From contig NZ_CANLQB010000003.1 in NCBI RefSeq assembly GCF_947493125.1, positions 310,001-374,000 on the forward strand: DNA of 64,000 nt, in the 5' to 3' direction. Positions 7,520 to 16,863 of this stretch are shown here, in pieces. Source of the DNA: an uncultured Roseobacter sp. (GTDB lineage: Bacteria; Pseudomonadota; Alphaproteobacteria; Rhodobacterales; Rhodobacteraceae). How positions within the stretch are numbered: position 1 is the stretch's first letter; each line of letters opens with the position of its first letter. Both the position numbers and the translations under genes were made by a program. Below the pieces are notes generated by a model. It was not told where the DNA came from. It was given only the letters and a program-made list of their open reading frames with translations, and made no database searches.

Positions 7520-9532
7520 CTACGCCCGGACCCACCCGCGTTGCGTCATTCCGACGAAGCCGAGCTCGGCAGGTGCCGGCACGTTGCGCAGAACCAGATC
7601 GCGCATCGAACCGCAGGCCGCGATCTGCTCCCAGCCGTATCTGGAAAACGTCGGATGCTCCACCTCCGGGTCCTGCGGCGGTTTGAAGATATGTTCGGAC
7701 AGGAGCGGATTGGTCAGCGCCTGTGAAAACGCATCCAGCGCCACGAAGGACAGGATCGTGCGCGGCAGCGGCGCGTTCTTCACCCGGTCCTCGCAGAAGA
7801 GGCCCACGAAGAAGTCGACCCGGTCCACATCGCCATACGTCTTCTTGAGGATCTTCGCGACCTCACGATCAGAGGAGATGTCCGACATGCTCTCGATCGG
7901 CAGGCGCTGGAGGTATTCCAGATAGTCCGTGAAGGGCCGCAGCTGACAGAACCGGCCCTGCTCGACCGAAGCTTGCTCTACATGCATGAGGAACTTCGTG
8001 GTGTTGCGCGGGCCCAATTCGCCCGTGGCCTGCGCGCTCATGTCCTCGAAAGCCTGCGCCAGCCCGCCGTCGAGCAGCGGTTTCATCTCCATGAAATACG
8101 CCGGGTTCGTCTTATGCGTGGTCTCTCCCCAGCGGATTTCATCCGGGATCAGCGCGTGCCAGCGGTAGAGCAGGCTGAACTCCGTCGTGATCCAGTTCGG
8201 ACGGTTCCAGTTGGCGTTCCAGGCCGCCTTCGGGTCGGCCTTCAGCCGGAATTCCGTGGGCGCGATGTGATTGATGTAATCCTCCACCACGATCTTGATG
8301 AATTGCACGATCACGATATTCCGCGCAGTCTCGAACAGCCTGTCGTCATCCCAGTCGGGATAGCGCTTGCCCATCTCGGCGGCGAGGCGATTGTGTTCAC
8401 GCAAAAGAACGGTGTTGATCATTGCGGTTTGCGGCACCGAATTCGCCCGGTCCCCGCCGAAGGCAAAGAGCCGCCCGCGTTTGGCGCGGACCTTCTCGGC
8501 CACCTCGGGCTTGTCCTCTGCAATGGCCTTGTCGATGGCGTTGGTCAGGTTCTCGAGCCCCAGAGGTTTGTCGAGCACTGCGAATTCCGGCTTGATTTCG
8601 TCGCCCTCGAACAGGAAGGGCGCGAACTCCTCGTCGTCCAACAGCTGGGACTTGAGCTTGCCGCGATCTTCGGGCGCAGGATCTTTCACCCGCAGCGCCA
8701 CGGTCTGTTCTTCCGTGCGGCCATAGAGCGGGCAGAGGTCGATGTTGTGGTTCGATGTGTTCTTCTTGAGGCGATCCGTGACGGTCTCATTCGTCTGCGT
8801 GCGGATGAACCCATCGGTCAGATATTGCGCGAAGGACGGGAAGAGGCAGGTGGACTTCGGGCACATGCGCTGTGTGCCTGAGGTGCGTTCAAAGAGCGGG
8901 CTGATCTCCTCCCAACTGGGCAGGCTCTCTTGATCAAGCGGCGAGACCCCAAGGTGCCGCGCGCTCCATTCGGTGTCGGTCAGGCTGGCCCAGGAGGTAT
9001 AGTCGCTGCGGGTGGAGAAGGGATGCGGGCGGTTGCGCACCTGTTTCACGATCCGGTTGATCACCACGCGGTTGATGAAGGCGTCGAGCGGCGGCACCTT
9101 CTCGATCAGCGCGACGATCCAGGGCACGTTCAGCAGCCCCATTAAAGCGTCGCCGATGCGTCCCAAGACGCGGCGCAGGAACAGATCGACCGTGCGCGAC
9201 TTTTTCATCTGTCCGTAGAAGGCACGAAAGACCAGAGGAAAGGCAAGAATATACCAAAGCTGGCCTGTCCATGGCTGGTCGAGCGCCACGATGGACCAGA
9301 GCCCGGCGATCACGCTGAAGACCGTGAAGATCCACCAGCCATGCTGCCGACCGCGCCACAGCTTGTAGATGCCGAAGAGGCTGGCCAGGAAAACGGGGAC
9401 CAGAAGCAGCCGCGCCCCGTCGCCCGGGAATTGGGTCAGATGTCGCATCATCTGGTAAAGCATGACTGCGCCGATGAGGGCGCAGGCAGCTGCGAGGAAG
9501 GTTTTGTGTTGCGAGTGAGAGCTCTCTGCCAT
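7520..9532 (-). CDS. membrane-anchored cyclooxygenase-like haem peroxidase family protein
   Basis: 670 residues from ATG 9532 (GGAGA ribosome site; the in-frame TTG at 9538 is less likely). Residues ~11-107 carry four hydrophobic segments. From about residue 225 the sequence follows the catalytic domain of animal prostaglandin synthases: LLREHNR (376-382), an IKIVVEDYINH helix (412-422) and EFSLLYRWH (451-459). By family knowledge Tyr456 corresponds to the radical-forming Tyr385 of COX and His459 to the proximal haem ligand. In the distal helix FAQYLTDGF, Gln203 of COX is kept (Q236) but distal His207 is Asp240. Peroxidase activity may therefore be lost or altered while fatty-acid oxygenation remains possible. 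It stands alone, convergent with the LysR gene. Family is clear, substrate unknown. Confidence 0.85.
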   Translation of the reverse strand: MAESSHSQHKTFLAAACALIGAVMLYQMMRHLTQFPGDGARLLLVPVFLASLFGIYKLWRGRQHGWWIFTVFSVIAGLWSIVALDQPWTGQLWYILAFPLVFRAFYGQMKKSRTVDLFLRRVLGRIGDALMGLLNVPWIVALIEKVPPLDAFINRVVINRIVKQVRNRPHPFSTRSDYTSWASLTDTEWSARHLGVSPLDQESLPSWEEISPLFERTSGTQRMCPKSTCLFPSFAQYLTDGFIRTQTNETVTDRLKKNTSNHNIDLCPLYGRTEEQTVALRVKDPAPEDRGKLKSQLLDDEEFAPFLFEGDEIKPEFAVLDKPLGLENLTNAIDKAIAEDKPEVAEKVRAKRGRLFAFGGDRANSVPQTAMINTVLLREHNRLAAEMGKRYPDWDDDRLFETARNIVIVQFIKIVVEDYINHIAPTEFRLKADPKAAWNANWNRPNWITTEFSLLYRWHALIPDEIRWGETTHKTNPAYFMEMKPLLDGGLAQAFEDMSAQATGELGPRNTTKFLMHVEQASVEQGRFCQLRPFTDYLEYLQRLPIESMSDISSDREVAKILKKTYGDVDRVDFFVGLFCEDRVKNAPLPRTILSFVALDAFSQALTNPLLSEHIFKPPQDPEVEHPTFSRYGWEQIAACGSMRDLVLRNVPAPAELGFVGMTQRGWVRA

Positions 9533-9555
9533 GATCAATTCTCCGGCACGGTCTA

Positions 9556-9583
9556 AAATGGGTCACTGAAATACCGCCCATTT
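9556..9583. promoter_or_regulatory. inverted repeat upstream of the cyclooxygenase-like gene
   Basis: AAATGGG (9556-9562) and CCCATTT (9577-9583) are exact inverted copies with a 14-bp spacer, 24 bp upstream of the start codon at 9532. The place suits an operator. No regulator gene is clearly linked to it. Confidence 0.4.
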
Positions 9584-9704
9584 CACACCAAAACGGATGA
9601 TTTTTCTAGTTTTGATTGAGGCTGACGCGAAACGGAGAGCAAAGCGCGGGGTTTTATCAGAGGTCTGCAGGGGTGGTGGCGGGTTCGGTATCGTTATTTG
9701 AGCT

Positions 9705-9720
9705 ATTTATCATTATAAAT
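9705..9720. promoter_or_regulatory. AT-rich palindrome upstream of GntR gene
   Basis: ATTTAT-CATT-ATAAAT is a perfect inverted repeat in an otherwise GC-rich sequence. Its 9-mer ATTTATCAT recurs at 11254-11262 in front of the transporter genes, as expected for a shared site of the GntR regulator encoded at 9790. Confidence 0.45.
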
Positions 9721-9789
9721 TATCGGTTCAATCTCATCGCACTTGGCGATAGAACATCGGCATCCGACGCAGCCAGGACCGCGCCGCTC

Positions 9790-10575
9790 ATGTCACCCAC
9801 ATCGTCCCACGCCACCACCCGTACGCCCCGGCGCAGCAGACCTGTCCGCGTTGCCGATGAGATCAAGCAGTGGGTTGTGGAACAGGACCTCAAGCGGGGG
9901 GATCGCCTGCCGGGAGAGCCGGAGATGATCGAGCGATTTGGCATGGCCAAGGGCACGATCCGCGAGGCCATGCGCATTCTCGAAGCACAAGGGCTGATCG
10001 AGACGCGCACGGGCCCGGGGGGCGGCAGCTTCGTGGGGGAGGTCTCGGTCGAGCGGGCGCGGGCTCTTCTGGGCAACTATTTCTATTTCAAGAACCTGAC
10101 GATTGCCGACATATACCAGGTGCGCAGGGTGCTGGAGCCGGAACTGGCTGCTTCGCTGGCAGGGCAGCTGAGCCGGGCGCAGCTGGCCGAGTTGGAGGAT
10201 CTGGCAGAGCAGTTTCCGGCACCGCCGCAGTCTGCCGAAGAAGAGCGCGCGCATCACATCGGCTCGCTCGAAGTGCATGCGCGGCTTGCCTCCTTTGCGC
10301 AGAACGAGCTTCTTGGCTTCTTGATTGGCTTCATGTCTCAGATTTTGTCGGACTTGACGATCTATCGCCGCCTCTACAACCCGCCCAATACGGAGCTGTG
10401 GCGGAAGGGGCGGGAGTGTCATCAGCGCCTGCTCGTCGCGCTGCGGGACGGTGCCCCGGAAGACGCCAGCCAGATCATGGCCGAGCACATGCAGGCGGCC
10501 GAAGCGATGATGATCCGGCAGGAGGCAGAAGTGCAGCGGCGCTTCATGGCCGAGCAGAGCCTAGGCAGTTTTTGA
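9790..10575 (+). CDS. GntR family regulator, FCD (FadR) subgroup
   Basis: 261 residues from ATG 9790; the longer frame from 9616 adds sequence with no homology and would cover the AT-rich palindrome, so the shorter form is preferred. Winged helix at about residues 20-85 (GDRLPGEPEMIERFGMAKGT, then IREAMRILEAQGLIE), followed by a helical FCD ligand-binding domain. It lies at the head of the uptake/catabolic cluster and overlaps the DUF1028 gene tail-to-tail by 15 bp. Shared ATTTATCAT motifs at its own promoter and in the 11.25 kb intergenic region suggest it controls both, probably as a repressor released by a small acid from the pathway. Confidence 0.88.
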   Translation: MSPTSSHATTRTPRRSRPVRVADEIKQWVVEQDLKRGDRLPGEPEMIERFGMAKGTIREAMRILEAQGLIETRTGPGGGSFVGEVSVERARALLGNYFYFKNLTIADIYQVRRVLEPELAASLAGQLSRAQLAELEDLAEQFPAPPQSAEEERAHHIGSLEVHARLASFAQNELLGFLIGFMSQILSDLTIYRRLYNPPNTELWRKGRECHQRLLVALRDGAPEDASQIMAEHMQAAEAMMIRQEAEVQRRFMAEQSLGSF

Positions 10576-11226
10576 GCGGTACGGGTCGCTGCGCGTCGGG
10601 ACGACCTGTGTCCAGCCGACGTAGGGCTGTGACGTGGCGCGCGCGTAGAGATCGTGCATGGCTGCAAGGGGCTCTTCAGCGTAGTCGATCCGCAGCGACA
10701 GCGGCGCTTGATCGGGGTGCAGTTGCAGAAGAGCAGCGGATTTGAACCCGCGGATGTCTCCGCCCGCCTCCTGCGCCGCGGTGAGCGCTGCGAGCAGCCG
10801 CAACGGCATCGAGCCCGGAGCGTTGAGGTAGCCATCGCGCGCCGCTGTCAACACTGCGCCATCTGTCAGCATATTACCGCTGACGACAAGGCAATCGGCG
10901 GCGAGCACGCCCGCATGGGCGACGCTCTCGTGGCCGGTGAAACCAGCCGTGCGGCCCGCGCAGTCGAGCACGCTCAACTGTCGGTGATCGCGCCCCGGAT
11001 CGCCCTTGGTCAGCTCGGCGACAGCGTCCTGCGCTGAGACGCCCGCGTTCATCAGCGCCAGAGCGTCTTCCCCCCAGAGCGTGCTGGGGGAGGTGCCTTG
11101 TGATGCGGAGAGGCCCGACCGCACATCGCCGCGCAGCACCCATCCACCGACGCAAAGGCTGCCTGTGGCCGCGGCACCGCCAAACGTGCCCGATTTTGCA
11201 TCGTACGCGAGAATGGAAATTGTCAT
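10561..11226 (-). CDS. DUF1028 family protein (Ntn-hydrolase-like)
   Basis: 221 residues from ATG 11226. The N-terminus MTISILAYDAKSGTFGGA and the GGWVLRGDVRSGLSASQGT block are typical of DUF1028, a family with an Ntn-hydrolase-like fold often found beside peptide/amino-acid transporters and amidase-type enzymes. It is divergent from the solute-binding protein gene with only 103 bp between them, so the two share a control region. An amide or peptide hydrolase role in the same pathway is plausible but unproven. The last 15 bp overlap the end of the GntR gene. Confidence 0.85.
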   Translation of the reverse strand: MTISILAYDAKSGTFGGAAATGSLCVGGWVLRGDVRSGLSASQGTSPSTLWGEDALALMNAGVSAQDAVAELTKGDPGRDHRQLSVLDCAGRTAGFTGHESVAHAGVLAADCLVVSGNMLTDGAVLTAARDGYLNAPGSMPLRLLAALTAAQEAGGDIRGFKSAALLQLHPDQAPLSLRIDYAEEPLAAMHDLYARATSQPYVGWTQVVPTRSDPYRSKTA

Positions 11227-11253
11227 ATACTCACCCGGGGGGATTTTCCTTGT

Positions 11254-11297
11254 ATTTATCATGAAAATTTGCAGCACTGCAATTAATCATGAAAATT
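11254..11297. promoter_or_regulatory. operator-like repeats between DUF1028 and ABC transporter genes
   Basis: Three elements sit within 44 bp: ATTTATCAT (11254-11262, as upstream of the GntR gene); ATCATGAAAATT twice as direct repeats at 11258-11269 and 11286-11297; and the palindrome TTGCAGCACTGCAA at 11269-11282 between them. The divergent DUF1028 and transporter promoters lie here, so GntR control is likely. Confidence 0.55.
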
Positions 11298-11329
11298 ATA
11301 CGCTGCAGTCAACAGAGAGGACAACAGAA

Positions 11330-12907
11330 ATGACAGTTTTGACATGGACGCGGCGCAGCGTGCTGGCTGCGTCAGCTGCTTTCGGCCTGAGCCTGGGTCT
11401 GAGTGCGCCGACACTCGCGCAAACACCGCCGGGCGTTCTGATCGTGGGGCAGATCGCGGAGCCCAAGGCGCTCGATCCGGCGGCGGTGACGGCGGTGAAT
11501 GATTTCCGCATCCTGATGAACGTTTACGACGGACTGGTGCGGTACAAGGACGGGACGCTGGAGGTGGAGCCCGCGTTGGCAACGGCCTGGGAGATCAGCG
11601 AGGACGGCACCGTCTATACATTTTCGCTGCGCGAGGGGGTGACCTTCCACGATGGCAGCGCTTTCGACGCGGCGGCGGTGAAGTTCAACTTCGACCGGAT
11701 GCTGAAGGAGGATCACCCCTACCACGACACCGGCCCCTTCCCGCTGGCGTTCTTCTTCTCGGCTGTGCAGGAGGTCACGGTGATCGACCCGCTCACTGTG
11801 CAATTCACGCTGGACGCGCCATATGCGCCGTTCCTGTCCAATCTGGCCTATCCCACCGGGTTGATCGTATCGCCTGCCGCTGTGGAACAACACGGCGCGG
11901 AGTTTGGGCGCAACCCGTCGGGCACCGGTCCGTTCACCTTTGCGGAATGGCGCAGCAACGAGGCGGTCGTGATCGAGGCGAACCCGGACTATTGGGACGG
12001 CGCACCGGCGAGCCAGGCGGTTGTCTTCCGGCCGATCTCCGATGCGAACACGCGCACGGCCGAGATGCTGGCGGGCGGGATCGACCTGATGGTCGAGGTG
12101 CCGCCGGTAGCGCTTTCGGAATTTGCGGGGGACGCATACACATTGCACGAGCAGGCGGGCCCGCATGTGTGGTTCCTGATCCTGAATGCGAAAGAGGGGC
12201 CCTTTGCCGACGTGCGCGTCCGGCAGGCGGCGAACTACGCGATCAACAAATCCGCCATTGTGAACGATGTGCTGGAGGGTACAGCTGCTGTCGCAGCCGG
12301 ACCCACGCCACCCGCCTTTGCCTGGGCGTACAACGAGAGCCTTGAGCCCTATCCTTATGACCCGGAGAAGGCCAAGGCGCTGATCGCCGAAGCGGGCGCA
12401 GAGGGCGCCGAGCTGACCTTCTATGTGACCGAAGGGGGCTCGGGCATGCTGGACCCGGTGGCCATGGGGACGGCGATCCAAGCCGATCTGAAGGCAGTGG
12501 GCTTCGAAGTGACCATCGAGACCTACGAGTGGAACACCTTCCTTGGTGAGGTGAACCCAGGGCTGGAGGGCAAGGCCGATATGGCGCAGATGGCGTGGAT
12601 GACGAATGACCCTGACACGCTGCCCTATCTGGCGCTGCGCACAGAGGCCTGGCCGGAGAACGGCGGCTTCAACTCCGGCTATTACTCGAACCCGGAGGTG
12701 GACAAGCTGCTGGAGGATGCACGCTCTGCGACCGATCAGGCCGAGCGGGCGGCGCTCTATCAGGAGATGCAGACCATCGTCCAGGAAGACGCGCCCTGGG
12801 TTTTCGTGGCCAATTGGAAGCAGAACGCCGTCACATCCGACCGGGTGGAGAGTTTTGCGTTGCAGCCGTCGTTCTTCCTGCTGCTGAAGGATGTGGTGAA
12901 GAACTGA
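11330..12907 (+). CDS. ABC transporter solute-binding protein, family 5 (dipeptide/opine/nickel type)
   Basis: 525 residues from ATG 11330, preceded by GAGAGGA. The signal region carries a twin-arginine-like TRRSVLAAS and ends at an AQT cleavage region. The mature part is a full-length SBP_bac_5 protein (LDPAAVTAVNDFRILMNVYD and VTFHDGSAFDA are typical). It would capture the substrate in the periplasm for the permease and ATPase genes directly downstream. The two exact direct repeats and palindrome upstream suggest GntR control. The family covers dipeptides, opines, glutathione and amino-acid conjugates, so the ligand cannot be named; neighbours point to an N-linked amino-acid compound. Confidence 0.92.
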   Translation: MTVLTWTRRSVLAASAAFGLSLGLSAPTLAQTPPGVLIVGQIAEPKALDPAAVTAVNDFRILMNVYDGLVRYKDGTLEVEPALATAWEISEDGTVYTFSLREGVTFHDGSAFDAAAVKFNFDRMLKEDHPYHDTGPFPLAFFFSAVQEVTVIDPLTVQFTLDAPYAPFLSNLAYPTGLIVSPAAVEQHGAEFGRNPSGTGPFTFAEWRSNEAVVIEANPDYWDGAPASQAVVFRPISDANTRTAEMLAGGIDLMVEVPPVALSEFAGDAYTLHEQAGPHVWFLILNAKEGPFADVRVRQAANYAINKSAIVNDVLEGTAAVAAGPTPPAFAWAYNESLEPYPYDPEKAKALIAEAGAEGAELTFYVTEGGSGMLDPVAMGTAIQADLKAVGFEVTIETYEWNTFLGEVNPGLEGKADMAQMAWMTNDPDTLPYLALRTEAWPENGGFNSGYYSNPEVDKLLEDARSATDQAERAALYQEMQTIVQEDAPWVFVANWKQNAVTSDRVESFALQPSFFLLLKDVVKN

Positions 12908-12943
12908 TCTGGTTTCGAACCGGGCGAGGCCCGGTCCGACCGG

Positions 12944-12962
12944 CCGGGGGCTGCGCCCCCGG
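12944..12962 (+). terminator. intercistronic GC hairpin after the solute-binding protein gene
   Basis: CCGGGGGC and GCCCCCGG pair perfectly around a TGC loop in the gap between the binding-protein stop (12907) and the permease start (13005). There is no T-run. Such hairpins after binding-protein genes usually stabilise the upstream message or damp expression of the permease genes. Confidence 0.5.
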
Positions 12963-13004
12963 ACCCCCAGGGGACACATGTGGCCAGTGCAGGGGAGCCC
13001 GGGC

Positions 13005-13952
13005 ATGGCGGGGTACATACTGAAACGGCTGTTGTCGGCGATCCCGGTTCTGCTCGGCATCACGGTGATCGTCTTTGCAATCATGGCGCTGATCCCGGGT
13101 GATCCGGCGACCGCGATCCTGGGGTCCTTTGCGACGCCTGAGAATGTCGAGAAGCTGAACCGGGACCTCGGTTTGGATAAGCCGCTGGTCGCCCAGTACT
13201 TCATCTGGCTGGGCAATATGCTGCAGGGCGATTTCGGGCAGAGCTTCGCACTGAACAGGCCCGTGATCGACGAGTTGCTGGAGCGGTTTGGAGCGACGCT
13301 GATCCTCGCGGGGACAGCCTTCGTTCTGTGTTCGCTTTTCGGGGTGATGGCGGGGGTGGTCTCGGCGGCGCGGCAGTACGGGTTTGCGGACAAGGCCATC
13401 ACTTTCGTCGTGCTGCTGGGGATTTCGATCCCGTCGTTTTTCCTCGGCATGATGATGATCCTGACCTTCGCGGTCAGTCTGCGCTGGTTTCCGGTCTCGG
13501 GCATGTGGCCGATCTATGGCGCGCGGGATCTGGGCGCGCTGATCAGCCACCTGACGATGCCCGCGCTGGCGCTGGCGGTGGTGGCGACGGGGGTGATCGC
13601 GCGGCTGTCCCGCTCGGCGATGCTGGAGGTGTTGCGGCAGGATTTCATTCGCACGGCGCGCGCCAAGGGGGTGCCCGAGCGTCGGGTGATCTGGCGGCAT
13701 GCGCTGCGGGCGGCCATGGTCTCGATCATCCCTGTTCTGGGCATTCAGGCGGGGTTTGTGCTGTCGGGCGCGGTCTATGTTGAGATCGTGTTCCAGTGGC
13801 CCGGCGTTGGGCGGATGCTGGTCGATGCCATTCTCAAGCGTGATATTCTGTTGGTGCAGGGCGGTGTGGTCTTTGTCGCCGCCTGCTATGTGATGTTCAA
13901 CATCGCCGTGGATGTCGCGCAGAGCCTGCTCGACCCGAGGATCAAGACGTGA
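13005..13952 (+). CDS. ABC transporter permease, DppB type
   Basis: 315 residues from ATG 13005 (MAGYILKRLL); an ATG at 12978 would add nine residues without homology. Six membrane segments are visible. The conserved cytoplasmic loop RTARAKGVPERRVIWRHALR (about residues 216-235) is the EAA motif that docks on the ATPases. First inner-membrane subunit of the dipeptide/opine-type importer. Its TGA overlaps the GTG start of the fused permease/ATPase gene (GTGA at 13949-13952). Confidence 0.93.
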   Translation: MAGYILKRLLSAIPVLLGITVIVFAIMALIPGDPATAILGSFATPENVEKLNRDLGLDKPLVAQYFIWLGNMLQGDFGQSFALNRPVIDELLERFGATLILAGTAFVLCSLFGVMAGVVSAARQYGFADKAITFVVLLGISIPSFFLGMMMILTFAVSLRWFPVSGMWPIYGARDLGALISHLTMPALALAVVATGVIARLSRSAMLEVLRQDFIRTARAKGVPERRVIWRHALRAAMVSIIPVLGIQAGFVLSGAVYVEIVFQWPGVGRMLVDAILKRDILLVQGGVVFVAACYVMFNIAVDVAQSLLDPRIKT

Positions 13953-15829
13953 GGACCTTCCTGTCCCTGCTGGCGCGCAATCGACTGGCGCTGTGGGGTG
14001 GGGTTGTTCTCTCGGTCGTGGTGCTGCTGGCGCTGATCACGCCGCTTTTGCCGCTGGCCGAGCCCGATGTGACCGACACCGCCAACCGGTTCAAACCGCC
14101 GTTCTCGGAAGGTGCCTTGCTGGGCACCGATCATCTGGGCCGCGATCTGCTGAGTCGGCTGCTCTGGGGGACGCGGCTGTCACTGGCGGTGGGGTTTGCG
14201 GCAGCGCTGATTGCGGCGACCGTCGGGGCGACGATCGGGATCATTGCGGGCTTCTATGGCGGGCGCACTGACAATGTGATCATGCGCGGCGTCGATATGC
14301 TGATGGCCTTTCCCTACATCCTGCTGGCGCTGGCGATTGTGGCCGCACTTGGGCCGGGGCTGCTGAATGCGCTGATCGCAGTGGCGGCGGTGAACGTGCC
14401 CTTCTTCGCGCGCAATATCCGGGGGGTCACGGTGAGCATCGCGCATAAGGAGTTTGTGGATGCGGCGCGATTGGCGGGGATGAGCAACGCGCGGATCATC
14501 CTCTTTGAAATCCTGCCAAACGTCTTGCCGGTCATTGTGATCGCGATGTCGACAACCATCGGCTGGATGATCCTGGAGACGGCGGGTTTGTCGTTCCTTG
14601 GACTTGGCTCGCAACCGCCGCAGGCCGATCTGGGCTCGATGCTGGGGGAGGCGCGCGCGGCTCTGATCACCAACCCGCATACCTCGATTGTGCCGGGCGC
14701 GATGATCCTCGTGATCGTCATGTGCATCAACCTGCTGGGCGACGGGGTGCGCGATGCGCTCGACCCGCGGCTGAAATCCGGCGCGCTGAGCCGACCGATG
14801 CCAGCGACGGCGGTGGATCGGGCCGAGGTGCCAGCCGCGCAGGGCGACGGGCTGCTGGCCGTCCAGCAGTTGCAGACGCAATTTCACGTGAAGGACCGTG
14901 TGTATCGCGCGGTCGGCGGGGTCGACTTGACGGTGGAGCCGGGCCAGTGTCTCGGCATCATCGGGGAAAGCGGCTCGGGCAAGTCGGTGACGGCGCTGTC
15001 GATCATGGGGCTGGTTGCGTCGCCGCCGGGTGTCATCACCGGCGGGGCCGTGCGCTTTAAGGGGGAGGACCTGATCGGCGCCCCCTACGAGACGCTGCGG
15101 TCTCTGCGTGGTGACCGGGTCGCGTACATCTTCCAGGACCCGCTCTCGACGCTGCATCCGCTCTATACCTTGGGGGATCAGTTGATCGAAGCGGTGCAGT
15201 CGCATCACCGTGTTGCGCGTGCCGAGGCGCGCCGCCGTGCGATCGAGCTGCTAACTTCGGTGCGCATTCCCAATGCGGAAAGTCGGGTGGACAGCTATCC
15301 GCACGAGTTGTCGGGCGGAATGCGCCAGCGCGTCGGCATCGCCATGGCACTTGCGAATGATCCGGAGGTGATCATTGCCGATGAGCCGACGACTGCGCTG
15401 GACGTCACGGTGCAGGCACAGATCCTGTCGCTGCTGGACGATTTGCGGCGCGAGCGTGGGCTGGCGATCATCTTCATCACCCATGACTTTGGCGTGGTGG
15501 CGCAGCTTTGCGACCGCGTCGCGGTGATGTACGCGGGTCGGATCGTGGAGGAGGGCCCGACCAAGGCGATCCTGACCGCGCCGGCGCATCCCTATACCGC
15601 GCGGCTGATGGCCTGCGTGCCCGAGTTGGGGCAGGGACGGCGGCGGTTGGAGGCGATCACAGGGTTGCCGCCGGTGGTCGACAAGCTGCCCGCGGGCTGC
15701 GCTTTTGCGGAACGCTGCATCAAGACGCGCGATGCCTGCCGCGGCGGAGAAATCGCTTTGGCGCAGAGCGGCGCCCGCGCGGTGCGCTGCATTGACCCGG
15801 ATGTGGCTCTTGCGGAGACCGTGGCATGA
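13949..15829 (+). CDS. fused ABC permease (DppC type) and ATPase (DppD type)
   Basis: 626 residues. Residues 1 to ~280 form a DppC-like permease ([23 protein letters not shown] loop [20 protein letters not shown]). A short linker leads to a complete ABC ATPase with Walker A GESGSGKS (~338-345), signature LSGGMRQR (~453), Walker B VIIADEP and a C-terminal Cys-containing oligopeptide tail ([14 protein letters not shown]). The fusion removes the separate stop/start of normal dppC-dppD and fixes 1:1 stoichiometry. The start is GTG, overlapping the stop of the DppB gene, and its stop overlaps the next ATPase gene. Part of the importer with the binding protein at 11330. The fusion is read from one continuous frame and is known in related bacteria. 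Confidence 0.93.
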   Translation: MRTFLSLLARNRLALWGGVVLSVVVLLALITPLLPLAEPDVTDTANRFKPPFSEGALLGTDHLGRDLLSRLLWGTRLSLAVGFAAALIAATVGATIGIIAGFYGGRTDNVIMRGVDMLMAFPYILLALAIVAALGPGLLNALIAVAAVNVPFFARNIRGVTVSIAHKEFVDAARLAGMSNARIILFEILPNVLPVIVIAMSTTIGWMILETAGLSFLGLGSQPPQADLGSMLGEARAALITNPHTSIVPGAMILVIVMCINLLGDGVRDALDPRLKSGALSRPMPATAVDRAEVPAAQGDGLLAVQQLQTQFHVKDRVYRAVGGVDLTVEPGQCLGIIGESGSGKSVTALSIMGLVASPPGVITGGAVRFKGEDLIGAPYETLRSLRGDRVAYIFQDPLSTLHPLYTLGDQLIEAVQSHHRVARAEARRRAIELLTSVRIPNAESRVDSYPHELSGGMRQRVGIAMALANDPEVIIADEPTTALDVTVQAQILSLLDDLRRERGLAIIFITHDFGVVAQLCDRVAVMYAGRIVEEGPTKAILTAPAHPYTARLMACVPELGQGRRRLEAITGLPPVVDKLPAGCAFAERCIKTRDACRGGEIALAQSGARAVRCIDPDVALAETVA

Positions 15830-16779
15830 CCCCTGCGCTGCGCCTGACGGAGCTTTCAAAGACCTTTGACGTGGGCAAGTCCCTCTTTGGCCGGGCGAAG
15901 GGGCGTGTGCATGCGGTGCATCCGGTGACACTGGATGTGCAAACGGGAGAGACCCTCGGCATCGTCGGTGAATCTGGCTGCGGCAAGTCCACGCTCGCGC
16001 GATTGCTGGTCGGGTTGACGGCGCCGACCACGGGCCAGATCGAGATTGAGGGGGAGGTGCTCAACACCGCGGACGCCGCCGCCTTCGGCAAGCGCATCCA
16101 ATACGTGTTCCAGGACCCGACCAGCAGCCTGAACCCGCGCAAGACGATCCGGCAGATCATGGACGCGCCGCTGAAACACCTGCATGCGCTGGACCGGGCC
16201 GCGCGCGCGGCGCGCATTGTCGAGATTTTCGCTGCGGTGAACTTGCGGGAGGAGTTTCTGGACCGCTATCCGCACGAGTTCTCGGGCGGGCAGGCACAAC
16301 GGATCGGGATTGCGCGGGCGCTGGCGGCTGAGGCGCGCATCCTGATCCTGGACGAACCGGTCTCGGCGCTGGATGTTTCGGTGCAGGCGCAGGTGCTGAA
16401 CCTGCTGGCCGATCTGCGCCGCGATCTGGGGCTGACCTATCTTTTCATCAGTCATGATCTGGCGGTGGTCGAGGCGGTGAGTGATCGTGTCGCTGTTCTC
16501 TATTTCGGCTCCATTGTGGAGATTGGCCGTGCCGAGACGATCTTTGGCCGACCGGCCCACCCCTACACCCGGCTGCTTGCTGACAGCGCACCGGTGGTCG
16601 GGCGCGCCCTCTCCGCGCCGGAGGGGCGGGAAACGGAACTGCCCGACCCGCTGAACCCGCCGCTGGGCTGTGCCTTCCGCGCGCGTTGTTCGCGCGCCAC
16701 GGAGCTTTGTGCCACGACAGCTCCACCGCTTGGTGATCTTGCGCGCGATCACAGTGTGGCCTGTCACAACCCGCTTTAG
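15826..16779 (+). CDS. ABC transporter ATP-binding protein, DppF type
   Basis: 317 residues. Walker A GESGCGKST (~44-52), signature FSGGQAQR, Walker B ILILDEP and H-loop SHDLAVV are all intact, with the C-terminal oligopeptide-transporter tail (CAFRARCSRATELC). It is the second nucleotide-binding subunit and pairs with the ATPase half of the fused protein. The ATG overlaps the upstream stop (ATGA at 15826-15829). The last core transporter gene; catabolic genes follow after 84 bp. Confidence 0.93.
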   Translation: MTPALRLTELSKTFDVGKSLFGRAKGRVHAVHPVTLDVQTGETLGIVGESGCGKSTLARLLVGLTAPTTGQIEIEGEVLNTADAAAFGKRIQYVFQDPTSSLNPRKTIRQIMDAPLKHLHALDRAARAARIVEIFAAVNLREEFLDRYPHEFSGGQAQRIGIARALAAEARILILDEPVSALDVSVQAQVLNLLADLRRDLGLTYLFISHDLAVVEAVSDRVAVLYFGSIVEIGRAETIFGRPAHPYTRLLADSAPVVGRALSAPEGRETELPDPLNPPLGCAFRARCSRATELCATTAPPLGDLARDHSVACHNPL

Positions 16780-16863
16780 AAAAACGTCCTTGCCCTCTCG
16801 TCGCGAACGCGATTTGCATGTGATCGGCGGAGCATCACCGCCGCAGGCAGGAGGGGAGCGCAG

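Noticed and set aside
11372-13504. 710-residue minus-strand frame opposite the binding protein and permease genes
   Set aside because: Arg/His/Pro-rich antisense shadow of two clear genes.
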